DNA of 64,000 nucleotides. Source: an uncultured Prevotellaceae bacterium (GTDB lineage Bacteria > Bacteroidota > Bacteroidia > Bacteroidales > Bacteroidaceae). The stretch is taken from assembly GCA_902763615.1 (NCBI GenBank), contig CACWSX010000004.1, positions 40,524 to 104,523 on the forward strand. Direction: 5' to 3'. Both the position numbers and the translations under genes were made by a program. Below, one piece after another: positions 1 through 7,651 of the stretch. The stretch's first letter is position 1, and every line of letters starts with the position of its first letter. Below the pieces are notes generated by a model. It did no database searches. It was not told the DNA's origin and saw only the letters and a list, made by a program, of their open reading frames with translations.

Positions 1-1389
1 TACCTGAAGAACCCCACTTCGAAGGCGCTGCCCTGGCTGCTCACCGACTTCGTGAACAATGCCCAGGAATATGTCGATAACGGTGGTGATGGCTTTGCCA
101 CAGGCAAGATGTTCGTGCGCGATATCAATGCCCAGGAGTCATGGCAGATGCAACAGTTCTGCGAGATGGTCGTCAAGGAAGGCAAGACCGATTGCCCTAT
201 CATGTGGAAGATGGCCAAGGCATGGCTCGAGTTCCTTAGTGGCAAGAAGAAAGAAGCCGTAGATGATATCCTCGCAGCCACGAAGCTCGACGGTACAGCC
301 CGCATGAAAGATAATGCCCACGTGCTGATGCTCTATATCACGGCCTCTCAGGCCAAGCCCAGCCAGGCTTTCGACGACTATCTTGCCGATGAGCTCACTT
401 GGCTTCGCCAAAAGCAGAAGGAAACGACGGACGATGGCTTCTTCGACAATGTCGAAACCCGTCTCACCAATTATGTGCTGGTGCCTCACTATCGTTACAA
501 TCCTGTGCGCCTCGCGGCTGTCGCACGTGCCTTGAATAGCAGTGGATCCGGATTCGACCTCGACACCCTCAATGTGGCAGATACAGAGAAGTACCTTTAT
601 TACACCACGTCGCTTGCTAACAACAAACTCGACAAGTTCCTCAAGGCCAATATCCAGGAGAACGACACCGCGATGAGCGACCTCATCGGCACCAAGTACA
701 TGCGTCTCTGCCAGTGGGATAAGGCCATTACCTGGCTCAACACCGTGCCCGTCAGTTATTACAATAACAATCGTAGCACTGGTTATCTTTATTATTCACT
801 TGTCCGTCAGTGGGATGTAGAGCCTTGGAGCAAGCGTCAGTGGATCAGTGACAGCGACTCGTGGTGGGAGCGTGACCATAAGTGGTGGAAGCAGCGAAAA
901 CTCGACTTCTGCAAGGAGGTGCAGATGATGGAGAACTCGCTTAGCCTGCTCAATGGCAAAGCCCTCGAACAGCGTTGCTACAACCTGGCTATCCGTTATG
1001 CCCAGGCAAGTATCTATGGCGATTGCTGGTGGCTGCTGCGTGATGCTAAGAGTTGTATGGATACGGTTCGCGTCAACGAGGTCGACTTCGGGCAGAAGGC
1101 TGTCAAGATGCTGCAGAAGGCGGCAGTCAGTTCCGATCAGTCGCTCAAGCGTAAGGCACTCTTCGCGCTTGGCTATCGTGAACTCTACAACGATGTGAAA
1201 GGTCTTGGCCACTGGTACACAGTATCATGGGACTCGGGTGAGATGGTTGAGGCCTACCACCGCAATGCGCCGCAGTTCCAGGCTTACCAGGCACTCTATG
1301 AACTGACTGGCGATGCACCGCAGGAGGAGTATATCCGAAAGTGCGATGCCTTCGACCAGTTCCGTAAGTACTACCGCGAACACAAGTAA
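1..1389 (+). CDS. Hypothetical helical-repeat protein, 3' part
   Basis: The reading frame is open from the first base of the window, so the true start lies upstream; the GTG at 52 is an internal codon. The visible 462 residues are mostly helical, rich in Trp, Tyr and charged residues, and look like degenerate TPR-type repeats (blocks such as KAITWLNTVPVSYY and AVKMLQKAAV). I see no catalytic motif and no membrane segment in the visible part. I do not recognise the family; proteins of this texture occur in Bacteroidetes as large uncharacterised cell-envelope or scaffold proteins, but that is only an impression. It ends 83 bases before tRNA-Pro and no terminator is evident directly after its stop. 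Confidence 0.8.
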   Translation, partial: YLKNPTSKALPWLLTDFVNNAQEYVDNGGDGFATGKMFVRDINAQESWQMQQFCEMVVKEGKTDCPIMWKMAKAWLEFLSGKKKEAVDDILAATKLDGTARMKDNAHVLMLYITASQAKPSQAFDDYLADELTWLRQKQKETTDDGFFDNVETRLTNYVLVPHYRYNPVRLAAVARALNSSGSGFDLDTLNVADTEKYLYYTTSLANNKLDKFLKANIQENDTAMSDLIGTKYMRLCQWDKAITWLNTVPVSYYNNNRSTGYLYYSLVRQWDVEPWSKRQWISDSDSWWERDHKWWKQRKLDFCKEVQMMENSLSLLNGKALEQRCYNLAIRYAQASIYGDCWWLLRDAKSCMDTVRVNEVDFGQKAVKMLQKAAVSSDQSLKRKALFALGYRELYNDVKGLGHWYTVSWDSGEMVEAYHRNAPQFQAYQALYELTGDAPQEEYIRKCDAFDQFRKYYREHK

Positions 1390-1420
1390 AATTGGCAAAT
1401 AGCGAAAAAACTTCGCGATT

Positions 1421-1454
1421 TCTGCACGTATTTCAAAAAAACTGCGTACCTTTG
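1421..1454 (+). promoter_or_regulatory. Promoter of tRNA-Pro
   Basis: The -7 element TACCTTTG lies at 1447-1454, the Bacteroidetes TAnnTTTG form. The expected -33 TTTG is poor; only TCTG at 1421-1424 is near the expected place. Transcription would begin about 15 bases before the tRNA. Confidence 0.5.
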
Positions 1455-1472
1455 CATCCGATTTCCAAAAAT

Positions 1473-1548
1473 CGGGATGTAGCGCAGTTGGTAGCGCACT
1501 ACGTTCGGGACGTAGGGGTCGGGCGTTCGAGTCGCCTCATCCCGACCA
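1473..1548 (+). tRNA. tRNA-Pro (CGG)
   Basis: A complete cloverleaf can be folded. The acceptor stem CGGGATG (1473-1479) pairs with CATCCCG (1538-1544), followed by discriminator A and an encoded CCA. The D arm contains AGCGCAGTTGGTAGCGC. The anticodon stem CTACG/CGTAG encloses the loop TTCGGGA, giving anticodon CGG, which reads proline codon CCG. The T loop is GTTCGAGTC. The gene has its own promoter and a terminator ten bases downstream, so it is a single-gene unit. Confidence 0.95.
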
Positions 1549-1557
1549 GAAAAAAGC

Positions 1558-1590
1558 AAGGTGGTCGAGTCATCGGCCACCTTTTCTTTT
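1558..1590 (+). terminator. Rho-independent terminator of tRNA-Pro
   Basis: AAGGTGG (1558-1564) pairs with CCACCTT (1577-1583) and is followed by TTTCTTTT. It starts ten bases after the tRNA CCA end. Confidence 0.75.
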
Positions 1591-1664
1591 CAATCTCTCA
1601 GCAGGGTTGGGGCGTCAGCGTCCAGGTTCTGCCTTCGTTGGTGCCATAATCGATGCGCTAACCA

Positions 1665-1872
1665 GTATGCCGCCGAAGGTCACAGCGTGCCTGTCCCCCG
1701 TGAGCCGTACCCGATCGTGATACCAATGATACCGTGATACCGTGATACCCGTGATACCGCATTAATGCCTAAGTATTTGATACTCAGGGTGTCACTTATT
1801 CGCTGCCTTCGTACTCCTGCCAGAATTCTAGTCATAGAGGGGACAGACACGCGGTGACCTTCGGCGGCATAC
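1665..1872. repeat. Non-coding palindromic element (REP/MITE-like)
   Basis: Two 34-base arms, 1665-1698 and 1839-1872, are inverted copies with two mismatches; each begins or ends at GTATGCCGCCGAAGGT or its complement. They enclose about 140 bases. Inside, 1717-1758 has five near-tandem copies of GTGATACC. A second copy of the short word GTGCCTGTC found in arm 1 occurs outside the element at 1881-1889, facing the GACAGACAC in arm 2. Words of this GTGCCTGTC type are known from REP elements mobilised by RAYT transposases, but no transposase is present here and no target duplication is visible. The 364 bases between the tRNA terminator and the next gene contain only this element and a terminator. 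Confidence 0.6.
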
Positions 1873-1907
1873 ATATTCAGGTGCCTGTCACTTTGACTAC
1901 TCAAAAG

Positions 1908-1934
1908 TAAAGCGGGCCTTGCGGCTCGCTTTTG
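1908..1934 (-). terminator. Terminator of the 1954-3648 lipoprotein gene
   Basis: On the minus strand, AAAGCGAGCC pairs with GGCCCGCTTT around a four-base loop, 20 bases after the stop codon of the lipoprotein gene. The hairpin is strong; the T tract on the minus strand is short (the 3' arm ends in CTTTACTTTT). Confidence 0.6.
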
Positions 1935-1953
1935 CTTGATGTCTTTCAACTTG

Positions 1954-3648
1954 TCATTTCCTTAATTTATTGTAACTATCATTAAGGCTCTTGACGAGTG
2001 CGTCGATGATGCCTGATTGTTTCTTGTCCTTGTCGGGATAGTTCCAAAGGTCCCAGGTCTTTCCGAAGTCGAACTCATCGTAGTAGTCGGCGATGTGCCA
2101 TTTCCAGATTTCAACTTTGGCGCCAGCTTCGCCCCAGATACCAATCTTTCCGGTCGATGTGATTGAGATGGGGTTGATGTCGGTCGGACGGACATTCAGC
2201 TTCATGTCTGCTGCCAGCTGTGGGCCTACTGCGACATAGGGTCCGGTAACGTCGTAGAATTTGACATCGCATCCGAGCATGAGTCCTACTCCTGCATTGA
2301 CACTGAAGGTGGCTGCTATCGGCGTGAGCTTGAACTCGCTCTTGGTAATCTCGCCACCGGTCAGGTTGTGCCATTTTGAATCCTTGTACTCGGCACCTAC
2401 CTTGAACTTGCTGGCGAAATCGTACTTGATACCGGCATAGAGGTAACCTTCGCCCTTGAGTTTCAGCTTCAGGTAGGCATTGGGAGTGATGGTGATGATG
2501 ACGGGGATGCCATAGATATTGAATTGCAGGGTCTTGCCGGGGAAATCCTTAATCTTGATCTTCTGCTTGTCCTTAGGCAACTCGATTTTCTTTGAGAGTC
2601 CGATGGTCAGCTCGGGAGAAGTCTTGAACTCACCGTCCATGCAAGCGCGGAAGTAGTCGAGTCTCGGGCTTATCAGGCTGCCACCAGGCTTCATGTTGAT
2701 GATGTAGTTGACCTTGCACTCCATGGGGGCTTTCAGTCTGATGGATATGGTGTCGCTTTCTGCCGATCCGAGCTTGAAATCCTTCTTGAGTGTCAGGTTG
2801 TTCTTGAAGTGGAGCAGTTCGCCGGTAAAGTTGCCTGCCTCGTTGCCGTCGATACAGAGATCCCAGAAGAACTGGCCGATGCCGAAGGGATCGAGTATGT
2901 GTTTGCCACTCTCAAGTACTATATCTAAGATCTTATCGGTATTATCTGACACGAAATCTACAAAGTCATTCCAGGTGTCTTCAACCCAGTCAAACCAACC
3001 TCTTGTCTGTCCCTGTCCCGAGGCCGAGGCCAGAAGTTCCAATGGACTGTAGTATACGTCGGGCATGTTGCTGCTACGTGTCATCTCCTCGTCAAATCTG
3101 ATGGCAACGGGGTGGAAGCAACCATCTTTGTCTATAGACATTTCTTCCATTATCTGGCTCAGGTCCTTGCCTTCATCGCCACGTGTAGCAGTGTTTACCA
3201 GAGCCTCGGGGTTCACGTAGACGTCGGTCTTCAGCGTAATGTCTTTTCCGATAGGGAGAACTTCTGCGAGCTCAGCCTTGACGACGTCAATGATGTAGCG
3301 GTCGCCTGCCAGAGTCTGCTTGGTACCTCTGCGCAGGAACGATGCCTCACGAAGGTTCAGCCAGATACCCATCGGGCGGTTGACGAAGTTGTCGATGCCC
3401 TTCTTGTCGGCCAGTTCCTTGCTGATAGAGATCTGTGTGGTGTCGGCATTCAGGATCTGAATGTCCTCAGGTGTCAGGAAGTCGTTGAAGATGAAACCTA
3501 CAGGCTCCTTTGGCTCGTTGTTGAGAACCTGGGGTTCTGATAACTCGTTTATCAGGTCTGCGTCGTCTGTACATGCTGTGAACGACACTGTGACTGCGGT
3601 AATGATGCTCATGAGCACCGACTTTACCAAAACTGTATTCTGCTTCAT
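1954..3648 (-). CDS. Hypothetical lipoprotein, 564 aa
   Basis: The N-terminus is a type II signal peptide with the lipobox FTAC (Cys at about residue 26) followed by TDDAD, an acidic tail resembling the Bacteroidetes surface-export signal, so the mature protein is probably an outer-membrane surface lipoprotein. The middle third contains a short amphipathic stretch (WFDWVEDTWNDFVDFV). The C-terminal half is rich in alternating hydrophobic strands and glycine, consistent with a large beta-sandwich or beta-solenoid; no enzyme motif is apparent. It is a single-gene unit with a promoter about 75 bases upstream and a terminator downstream. I do not recognise the family. Confidence 0.8.
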   Translation of the reverse strand: MKQNTVLVKSVLMSIITAVTVSFTACTDDADLINELSEPQVLNNEPKEPVGFIFNDFLTPEDIQILNADTTQISISKELADKKGIDNFVNRPMGIWLNLREASFLRRGTKQTLAGDRYIIDVVKAELAEVLPIGKDITLKTDVYVNPEALVNTATRGDEGKDLSQIMEEMSIDKDGCFHPVAIRFDEEMTRSSNMPDVYYSPLELLASASGQGQTRGWFDWVEDTWNDFVDFVSDNTDKILDIVLESGKHILDPFGIGQFFWDLCIDGNEAGNFTGELLHFKNNLTLKKDFKLGSAESDTISIRLKAPMECKVNYIINMKPGGSLISPRLDYFRACMDGEFKTSPELTIGLSKKIELPKDKQKIKIKDFPGKTLQFNIYGIPVIITITPNAYLKLKLKGEGYLYAGIKYDFASKFKVGAEYKDSKWHNLTGGEITKSEFKLTPIAATFSVNAGVGLMLGCDVKFYDVTGPYVAVGPQLAADMKLNVRPTDINPISITSTGKIGIWGEAGAKVEIWKWHIADYYDEFDFGKTWDLWNYPDKDKKQSGIIDALVKSLNDSYNKLRK

Positions 3649-3723
3649 AATCGTAATCTTTTATTTGTTATACTTGTTTTATTATTCTCTTGTGTCATCT
3701 GTCGTTTCTGACTTTTGACACTG

Positions 3724-3755
3724 CAAAAATAGGGCGATTATGAACTAATTCCAAC
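3724..3755 (-). promoter_or_regulatory. Promoter of the lipoprotein gene
   Basis: On the minus strand TATTTTTG (3731-3724) is preceded after 20 bases by GTTG (3755-3752), matching the Bacteroidetes -33/-7 arrangement with one mismatch in the -33 element. The leader would be about 70 bases. Confidence 0.55.
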
Positions 3756-3782
3756 TTTTTTTGTGTTTTTCGCTCCGACTTG

Positions 3783-3839
3783 TTGCGACAGGGGAGGATA
3801 TTTGCGACAAATCGGTGGAACGTTGTCATAGTTGTCGCA
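3783..3839. repeat. Repeated TTGCGACA words, possible operator
   Basis: TTGCGACA occurs at 3783-3790 and 3802-3809 (19 bases apart), and its inverted form TGTCGCA at 3833-3839. All lie in the 304-base gap between the lipoprotein and the CDF gene, upstream of both promoters. This could be a shared operator; no regulator is known. Confidence 0.35.
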
Positions 3840-3902
3840 TGACTAGGCATTCTTTGGTCGACATAATCTTTCGGAATAATGTGTTTTTTGAGTTTTTATT
3901 CG

Positions 3903-3910
3903 TATCTTTG
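3903..3910 (+). promoter_or_regulatory. -7 promoter element of the CDF gene
   Basis: TATCTTTG, the canonical Bacteroidetes -7 element, lies 42 bases before the start codon. No TTTG sits at the usual 19-20 base spacing upstream, so a regulator may assist. Confidence 0.5.
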
Positions 3911-3952
3911 CGGCCGTAAGCAAAATGGTTGTAGAATATAAATGAATAAGAT

Positions 3953-5056
3953 ATGAACCGATCACAGAAGATTATCCGGACCAGTATCATCGGCATTATA
4001 GCCAATGTGCTGTTGGCGACATTCAAGGCCGTAGTGGGCATATTGGCCAGCAGTGTGGCTATCGTGATGGACGCAGTGAACAATCTGAGCGATGCTCTCT
4101 CGAGTGTGATTACCATCATTGGCACGAAACTTTCTGAGCGCCCTGCCGATCGCGAACATCCCTTCGGATTCGGGCGCATCGAGTATTTTAGCGCCATCAT
4201 CATCGCCGTCATTGTCCTGTCGGCAGGCATCACCTCACTGATAGAGTCGGTGAAGAAGATATTCGACCCTACGGAGCCGTCATATACCACGGTGACACTG
4301 ATGGTGATCGTGGTGGCTATCATCGTAAAACTGATGCTGGGCCAGTATGTGAAGCGACAAGGTCAGCAATTGAAGAGCGATGCCCTGATTGCTTCCGGTT
4401 CTGATGCGCTCTTCGACGCTGTCATCACCTTGGCGACATTGGTCTCGGCGGGCATCATGCTCCTCTGGCAGGTGTCGCTCGACGGCATTCTCGGCGCATT
4501 GATCTCTGTTGTGATCATCAAAGCCGGTATCGAGATGCTGGCCTCGCCCGTCAATGAGCTGTTGGGCGCCCGTATTTCTCAGGATCTACTACACGACATC
4601 CGTCAGGAGGTGTCTGCCTTTGAGGGGGTTCATGGCGTGTTCGACATCATCCTGCACAACTATGGTCCGAACGTACTGATTGGTTCGCTGCATGTGAATG
4701 TCAACGACACGATGAGCGCTCATGAGATTCATGGCCTGACGCGTAGTATCTCCGAGCAGATGTTCGCCCGCCATGGTATCATTATGACTGTAGGAGTGTA
4801 TGCCGTTGCTACAGGCGATAACCGGCGGGCAGCGCTGCAAAGTCAGGTGATGCAGGCACTGGCCAAGCACAAGGAGATTGTGCAGGTGCATGGCTTCTAC
4901 TATTTCGAGAAAGAGCATCGTATCTCAGTCGATGTGGTGCCCGACATCTCCGTTCACGATGAGGCTGCCCTGTCATCGCAATTGGCAAATGAAATCAAGG
5001 CACTTGTTCCTGAGGAAGAAGTGACCATCGTGATAGATCATAATTATAGCGAGTAG
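3953..5056 (+). CDS. CDF family cation efflux protein
   Basis: Integral membrane exporter of divalent metals such as Zn, Fe or Mn in exchange for protons. The N-terminal two thirds has about six hydrophobic segments. The conserved CDF signature is visible as DAVNNLSDALSS at residues 40-51, with Asp40 and Asp47 placed as metal ligands, and a second aspartate-bearing helix (SGSDALFDAV) near residue 150. The C-terminal cytoplasmic part (about 210-367) is longer than in FieF and seems to contain two ferredoxin-like regulatory domains, each with a short Val-rich strand such as VHGVFDI and VQVHGFYYF. It stands alone and converges on the GH3 gene with only six bases between. Metal specificity cannot be read from the sequence. 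Confidence 0.88.
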   Translation: MNRSQKIIRTSIIGIIANVLLATFKAVVGILASSVAIVMDAVNNLSDALSSVITIIGTKLSERPADREHPFGFGRIEYFSAIIIAVIVLSAGITSLIESVKKIFDPTEPSYTTVTLMVIVVAIIVKLMLGQYVKRQGQQLKSDALIASGSDALFDAVITLATLVSAGIMLLWQVSLDGILGALISVVIIKAGIEMLASPVNELLGARISQDLLHDIRQEVSAFEGVHGVFDIILHNYGPNVLIGSLHVNVNDTMSAHEIHGLTRSISEQMFARHGIIMTVGVYAVATGDNRRAALQSQVMQALAKHKEIVQVHGFYYFEKEHRISVDVVPDISVHDEAALSSQLANEIKALVPEEEVTIVIDHNYSE

Positions 5057-5062
5057 CGCTGT

Positions 5063-6223
5063 CTATCTTTGCTTTTTCAGCTTTAAGATGCGGCGCACGC
5101 TCTGGTCGAGGCGTGCTTCGGTGATGGTACCGTTTTCGACAGCGGCTACGATGGCGTCAAACGCCTTGACGAAGTTTTGTGGTGAGAGCACGATGTCGAC
5201 ACCAGCCTGGATACAGCCCACAGCAGCCTTCTCGTTGGTGTACTGCTGCATGATGGCTCCCATATCCATGGCATCGGTTACGATGATGTTCTGATAGCCC
5301 AGTTCGCCGCGCAACTTGTCTTGCAGGATGACGGACGACATAGTGGAAGGGATATCCTCGCCGATGACGTTAGGCGCACCGATATGAGCGGTCATAATCA
5401 GTTGGCAGCCCCACTGGATGCCTGCACGGAATGTGATAATCTCACAATTGAGCATCTCATCCCAGGTCTTCAGTGTCTGCGCGTAGCCGTAATGCGTATC
5501 GGCTTTGGTGTCGCCATGACCAGGGAAATGCTTGATGCAGCCTGTGATGCCGGCATCCTTCAGTCCCTGCAGATAGTTGGTCACCATGGGCGCTGCCACA
5601 GCAGGATTGTCGCTGAAAGAACGGGCACCGATAACGATGTTGTCGGGGTTGGTGTTTACATCGGCCACAGGGGCAAAATCGATGTCGAAGCCATAGTGAG
5701 TAAGATAGGTGCCGATGGTGTTTCCGCATTCGTAGGCATTCTTCGGATCGCCTGTAGCGCCGATGGCAGACATCGACTCGTACTTCTTCACGTGGAAGTT
5801 CTCATTGTTGGCGATACGTGCCACACGGCCTCCCTCCTCGTCGATACACATCAGCGGCTGGCCATTCAGTGCTTTCAGTTGCGACATAAACTGCTTCAGT
5901 TGTGCCTCGTCCTTGATGTTCCAAGCATAGAGGATGATGCCACCTACAGGATACTTTTCGTTTACGCCCTTCATGCAGTTGTTCACAGCCTGCAGTTCAA
6001 AAGCAGGGAGGTCGGCATACGCCTTCCAATGGATGGTGGTGTCGAGTGCCTCGGGGCGAACAAAGAACAATTGACCAACCTTTTCGCGTAAGGTCATCTT
6101 CTGCAACTGTTCTTCTACTTCGTCGGCAGGTGGCACTACGGGGATATCGTTGGTGCTACACGAGGTCAGTACTGTGATTAAAGCCAGAAAGGCGGATTGA
6201 AACCAATAAAATTTTTTCAACAT
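5063..6223 (-). CDS. GH3 lipoprotein, beta-N-acetylhexosaminidase type
   Basis: Glycoside hydrolase family 3 of the single-domain NagZ type. The signature KHFPGHGDT is at residues 231-239, followed by DTH at 242-244, the His/Asp pair that serves as acid/base in NagZ; the nucleophile is probably Asp317 in VTDAMDMGA. A lipobox LTSC puts the lipid cysteine at residue 22, so unlike cytoplasmic NagZ of E. coli this enzyme is probably membrane-anchored outside the cytoplasm. Likely substrate is GlcNAc-containing peptidoglycan or glycan fragments. It starts 17 bases after the aldo/keto reductase stop and may be the last gene of the Tat operon, though its secretion signal is of the Sec-lipoprotein type. 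Confidence 0.88.
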   Translation of the reverse strand: MLKKFYWFQSAFLALITVLTSCSTNDIPVVPPADEVEEQLQKMTLREKVGQLFFVRPEALDTTIHWKAYADLPAFELQAVNNCMKGVNEKYPVGGIILYAWNIKDEAQLKQFMSQLKALNGQPLMCIDEEGGRVARIANNENFHVKKYESMSAIGATGDPKNAYECGNTIGTYLTHYGFDIDFAPVADVNTNPDNIVIGARSFSDNPAVAAPMVTNYLQGLKDAGITGCIKHFPGHGDTKADTHYGYAQTLKTWDEMLNCEIITFRAGIQWGCQLIMTAHIGAPNVIGEDIPSTMSSVILQDKLRGELGYQNIIVTDAMDMGAIMQQYTNEKAAVGCIQAGVDIVLSPQNFVKAFDAIVAAVENGTITEARLDQSVRRILKLKKQR

Positions 6224-6240
6224 GGTAAGAATTTGAGTTA

Positions 6241-7644
6241 TTATTCGTTGTCTCGTTTGAGATTTTCAATCATTTCGTCGATCTTGCGCAGTTCGCGGGG
6301 GATACGGATATTTTGCGGACAATGGGGCTCGCACTGCCCACACTGGATGCAGTGGTCGGGCTGACGGTCGCGCGGCACCACACGGTCGAGTGAAATCAGA
6401 TACTGCCGACGATGCTTGCGATAGTCCTTGTCGCCAACGCCCATCGGCAGTGAACCCTCGTTCTTGCATTTATTATAATGTACGAAGATGGCGGGAATGT
6501 CGATACCGTAAGGACAGGGCATGCAATATTTACAGTCGTTGCAGGGGATATTCTCCAAACTGACGATCTTCCTAGCAACTTCATCGTCGAGGTAGCGCAT
6601 CTCTTTCTCGGAGAGGGGCTCCAGCGGACAATACGAAAGCAAATTGTCTTTAAGGTGTTCCATATAGGTCATACCGCTCAACACGGTGAGTACGCCCTCG
6701 GGGGTGCCTGCATAGCGGAAAGCCCACGAGGCCACCGACTTCTCTGGGGCATGGCTCTTCAGCTCGGCCATCAGATACTGAGGCAGATTGGTCAGACGAC
6801 CTCCCAGCAGAGGTTCCATGATGACGGCGGGGATGCCTCGCTTCTGAAGTTCTGCATAGAGATAGCTGGCATCGACATTGTTCTTGCTGATCTCGTTGGC
6901 ATAGTCCCAGTCAAGGTAGTTGAGCTCGATCTGCACGAAGTCCCAATGGTATTTATCCTGCATGGCAAGTACCTCGTCGAACACACTCTTGTGGCCGTGG
7001 AACGAGAAACCGAGGTTGCGGATGCGTCCTGCCTCGCGTTCTTTCATCAAGAAGTCCATGATGCCGTTGTCGACATAGCGGCCGTTGAACTCGTCCATAC
7101 CGCCACCAACGGCATGCAACAGATAATAGTCGATGTAGTCGACCTGCAGTTCCTTCATCGAGTTCTGGTACATCTCGATAGCCTTCTCCCGCTTCCAGTA
7201 GTCGCGGTTGAAATTGGAGAGTTTCGTGGCCACGAAGAACTCCTCGCGCTTGTGATGTTTCAGGGCGATACCTGTGCAGCGCTCCGACTGACCCTGACAA
7301 TAGACGGGAGAGGTGTCGAAATAGTTCAGGCCATGCTCAATGGCATAGTCTACCTGTTTGTTGATCATGTCCTGGTCAAACTCATTGTCATTGTCGGGCT
7401 TTGTCGGCAGACGCATCATGCCATACCCCAGGATCGACACTTTCTCCTTGGTTTTGGGGTTCTCGCGGTAGGTCATCTTGCCTACGGGAGGTTCCACTTG
7501 GTTCTTATATGCCTCAGCAGCCTGCTCGCCGGCCTTGTCGCTGCCCTTGCAGCCTGCCAGTGTGGCGGCTGTGGCTACGCTTCCCGCACCAAAAATCTTC
7601 AGGAAGTTGCGCCTCGATATATTCTTATCCATCTTGGTCATCAT
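6241..7644 (-). CDS. Tat-exported aldo/keto reductase with ferredoxin domain
   Basis: The N-terminus is a twin-arginine signal (SRRNFLK, Arg11-Arg12) that also ends in a lipobox-like LAGC (Cys32), so the protein may be a Tat-exported lipoprotein. Residues about 60-370 form an aldo/keto reductase TIM barrel (GYGMMRLPT, FDTSPVY, VATKL). The C-terminus carries two 4Fe-4S motifs, CNDCKYCMPC and CIQCGQCEPHC, as in the YdhV/ferredoxin-fused AKR subgroup. Substrate unknown. The gene follows a NapH-like membrane polyferredoxin by seven bases, and tatC/tatA stand just before it, so electrons from the membrane protein may feed this exported reductase. Several ATG codons (7644, 7641, 7632) could be the start; all keep the Arg-Arg motif. 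Confidence 0.87.
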   Translation of the reverse strand: MMTKMDKNISRRNFLKIFGAGSVATAATLAGCKGSDKAGEQAAEAYKNQVEPPVGKMTYRENPKTKEKVSILGYGMMRLPTKPDNDNEFDQDMINKQVDYAIEHGLNYFDTSPVYCQGQSERCTGIALKHHKREEFFVATKLSNFNRDYWKREKAIEMYQNSMKELQVDYIDYYLLHAVGGGMDEFNGRYVDNGIMDFLMKEREAGRIRNLGFSFHGHKSVFDEVLAMQDKYHWDFVQIELNYLDWDYANEISKNNVDASYLYAELQKRGIPAVIMEPLLGGRLTNLPQYLMAELKSHAPEKSVASWAFRYAGTPEGVLTVLSGMTYMEHLKDNLLSYCPLEPLSEKEMRYLDDEVARKIVSLENIPCNDCKYCMPCPYGIDIPAIFVHYNKCKNEGSLPMGVGDKDYRKHRRQYLISLDRVVPRDRQPDHCIQCGQCEPHCPQNIRIPRELRKIDEMIENLKRDNE

Positions 7645-7651
7645 TTATAAA

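Noticed and set aside
52-54. GTG at 52 as start of the first gene
   Set aside because: The frame is open to base 1 with coding character (YLKNPTSKALPWLL), so the gene begins outside the window.
1680-1949. 89-residue minus-strand frame in the tRNA-lipoprotein gap
   Set aside because: It runs through both arms of the palindromic element and the GTGATACC units; low-complexity translation, no conserved motif.
5321-6091. Long plus-strand frame opposite the GH3 gene
   Set aside because: Mirror frame of a clear GH3 protein; no domain and no start context.
6478-7650. 390-codon plus-strand frame opposite the aldo/keto reductase
   Set aside because: Antisense of a well-supported gene; composition without motifs; explained by codon bias of the real gene.
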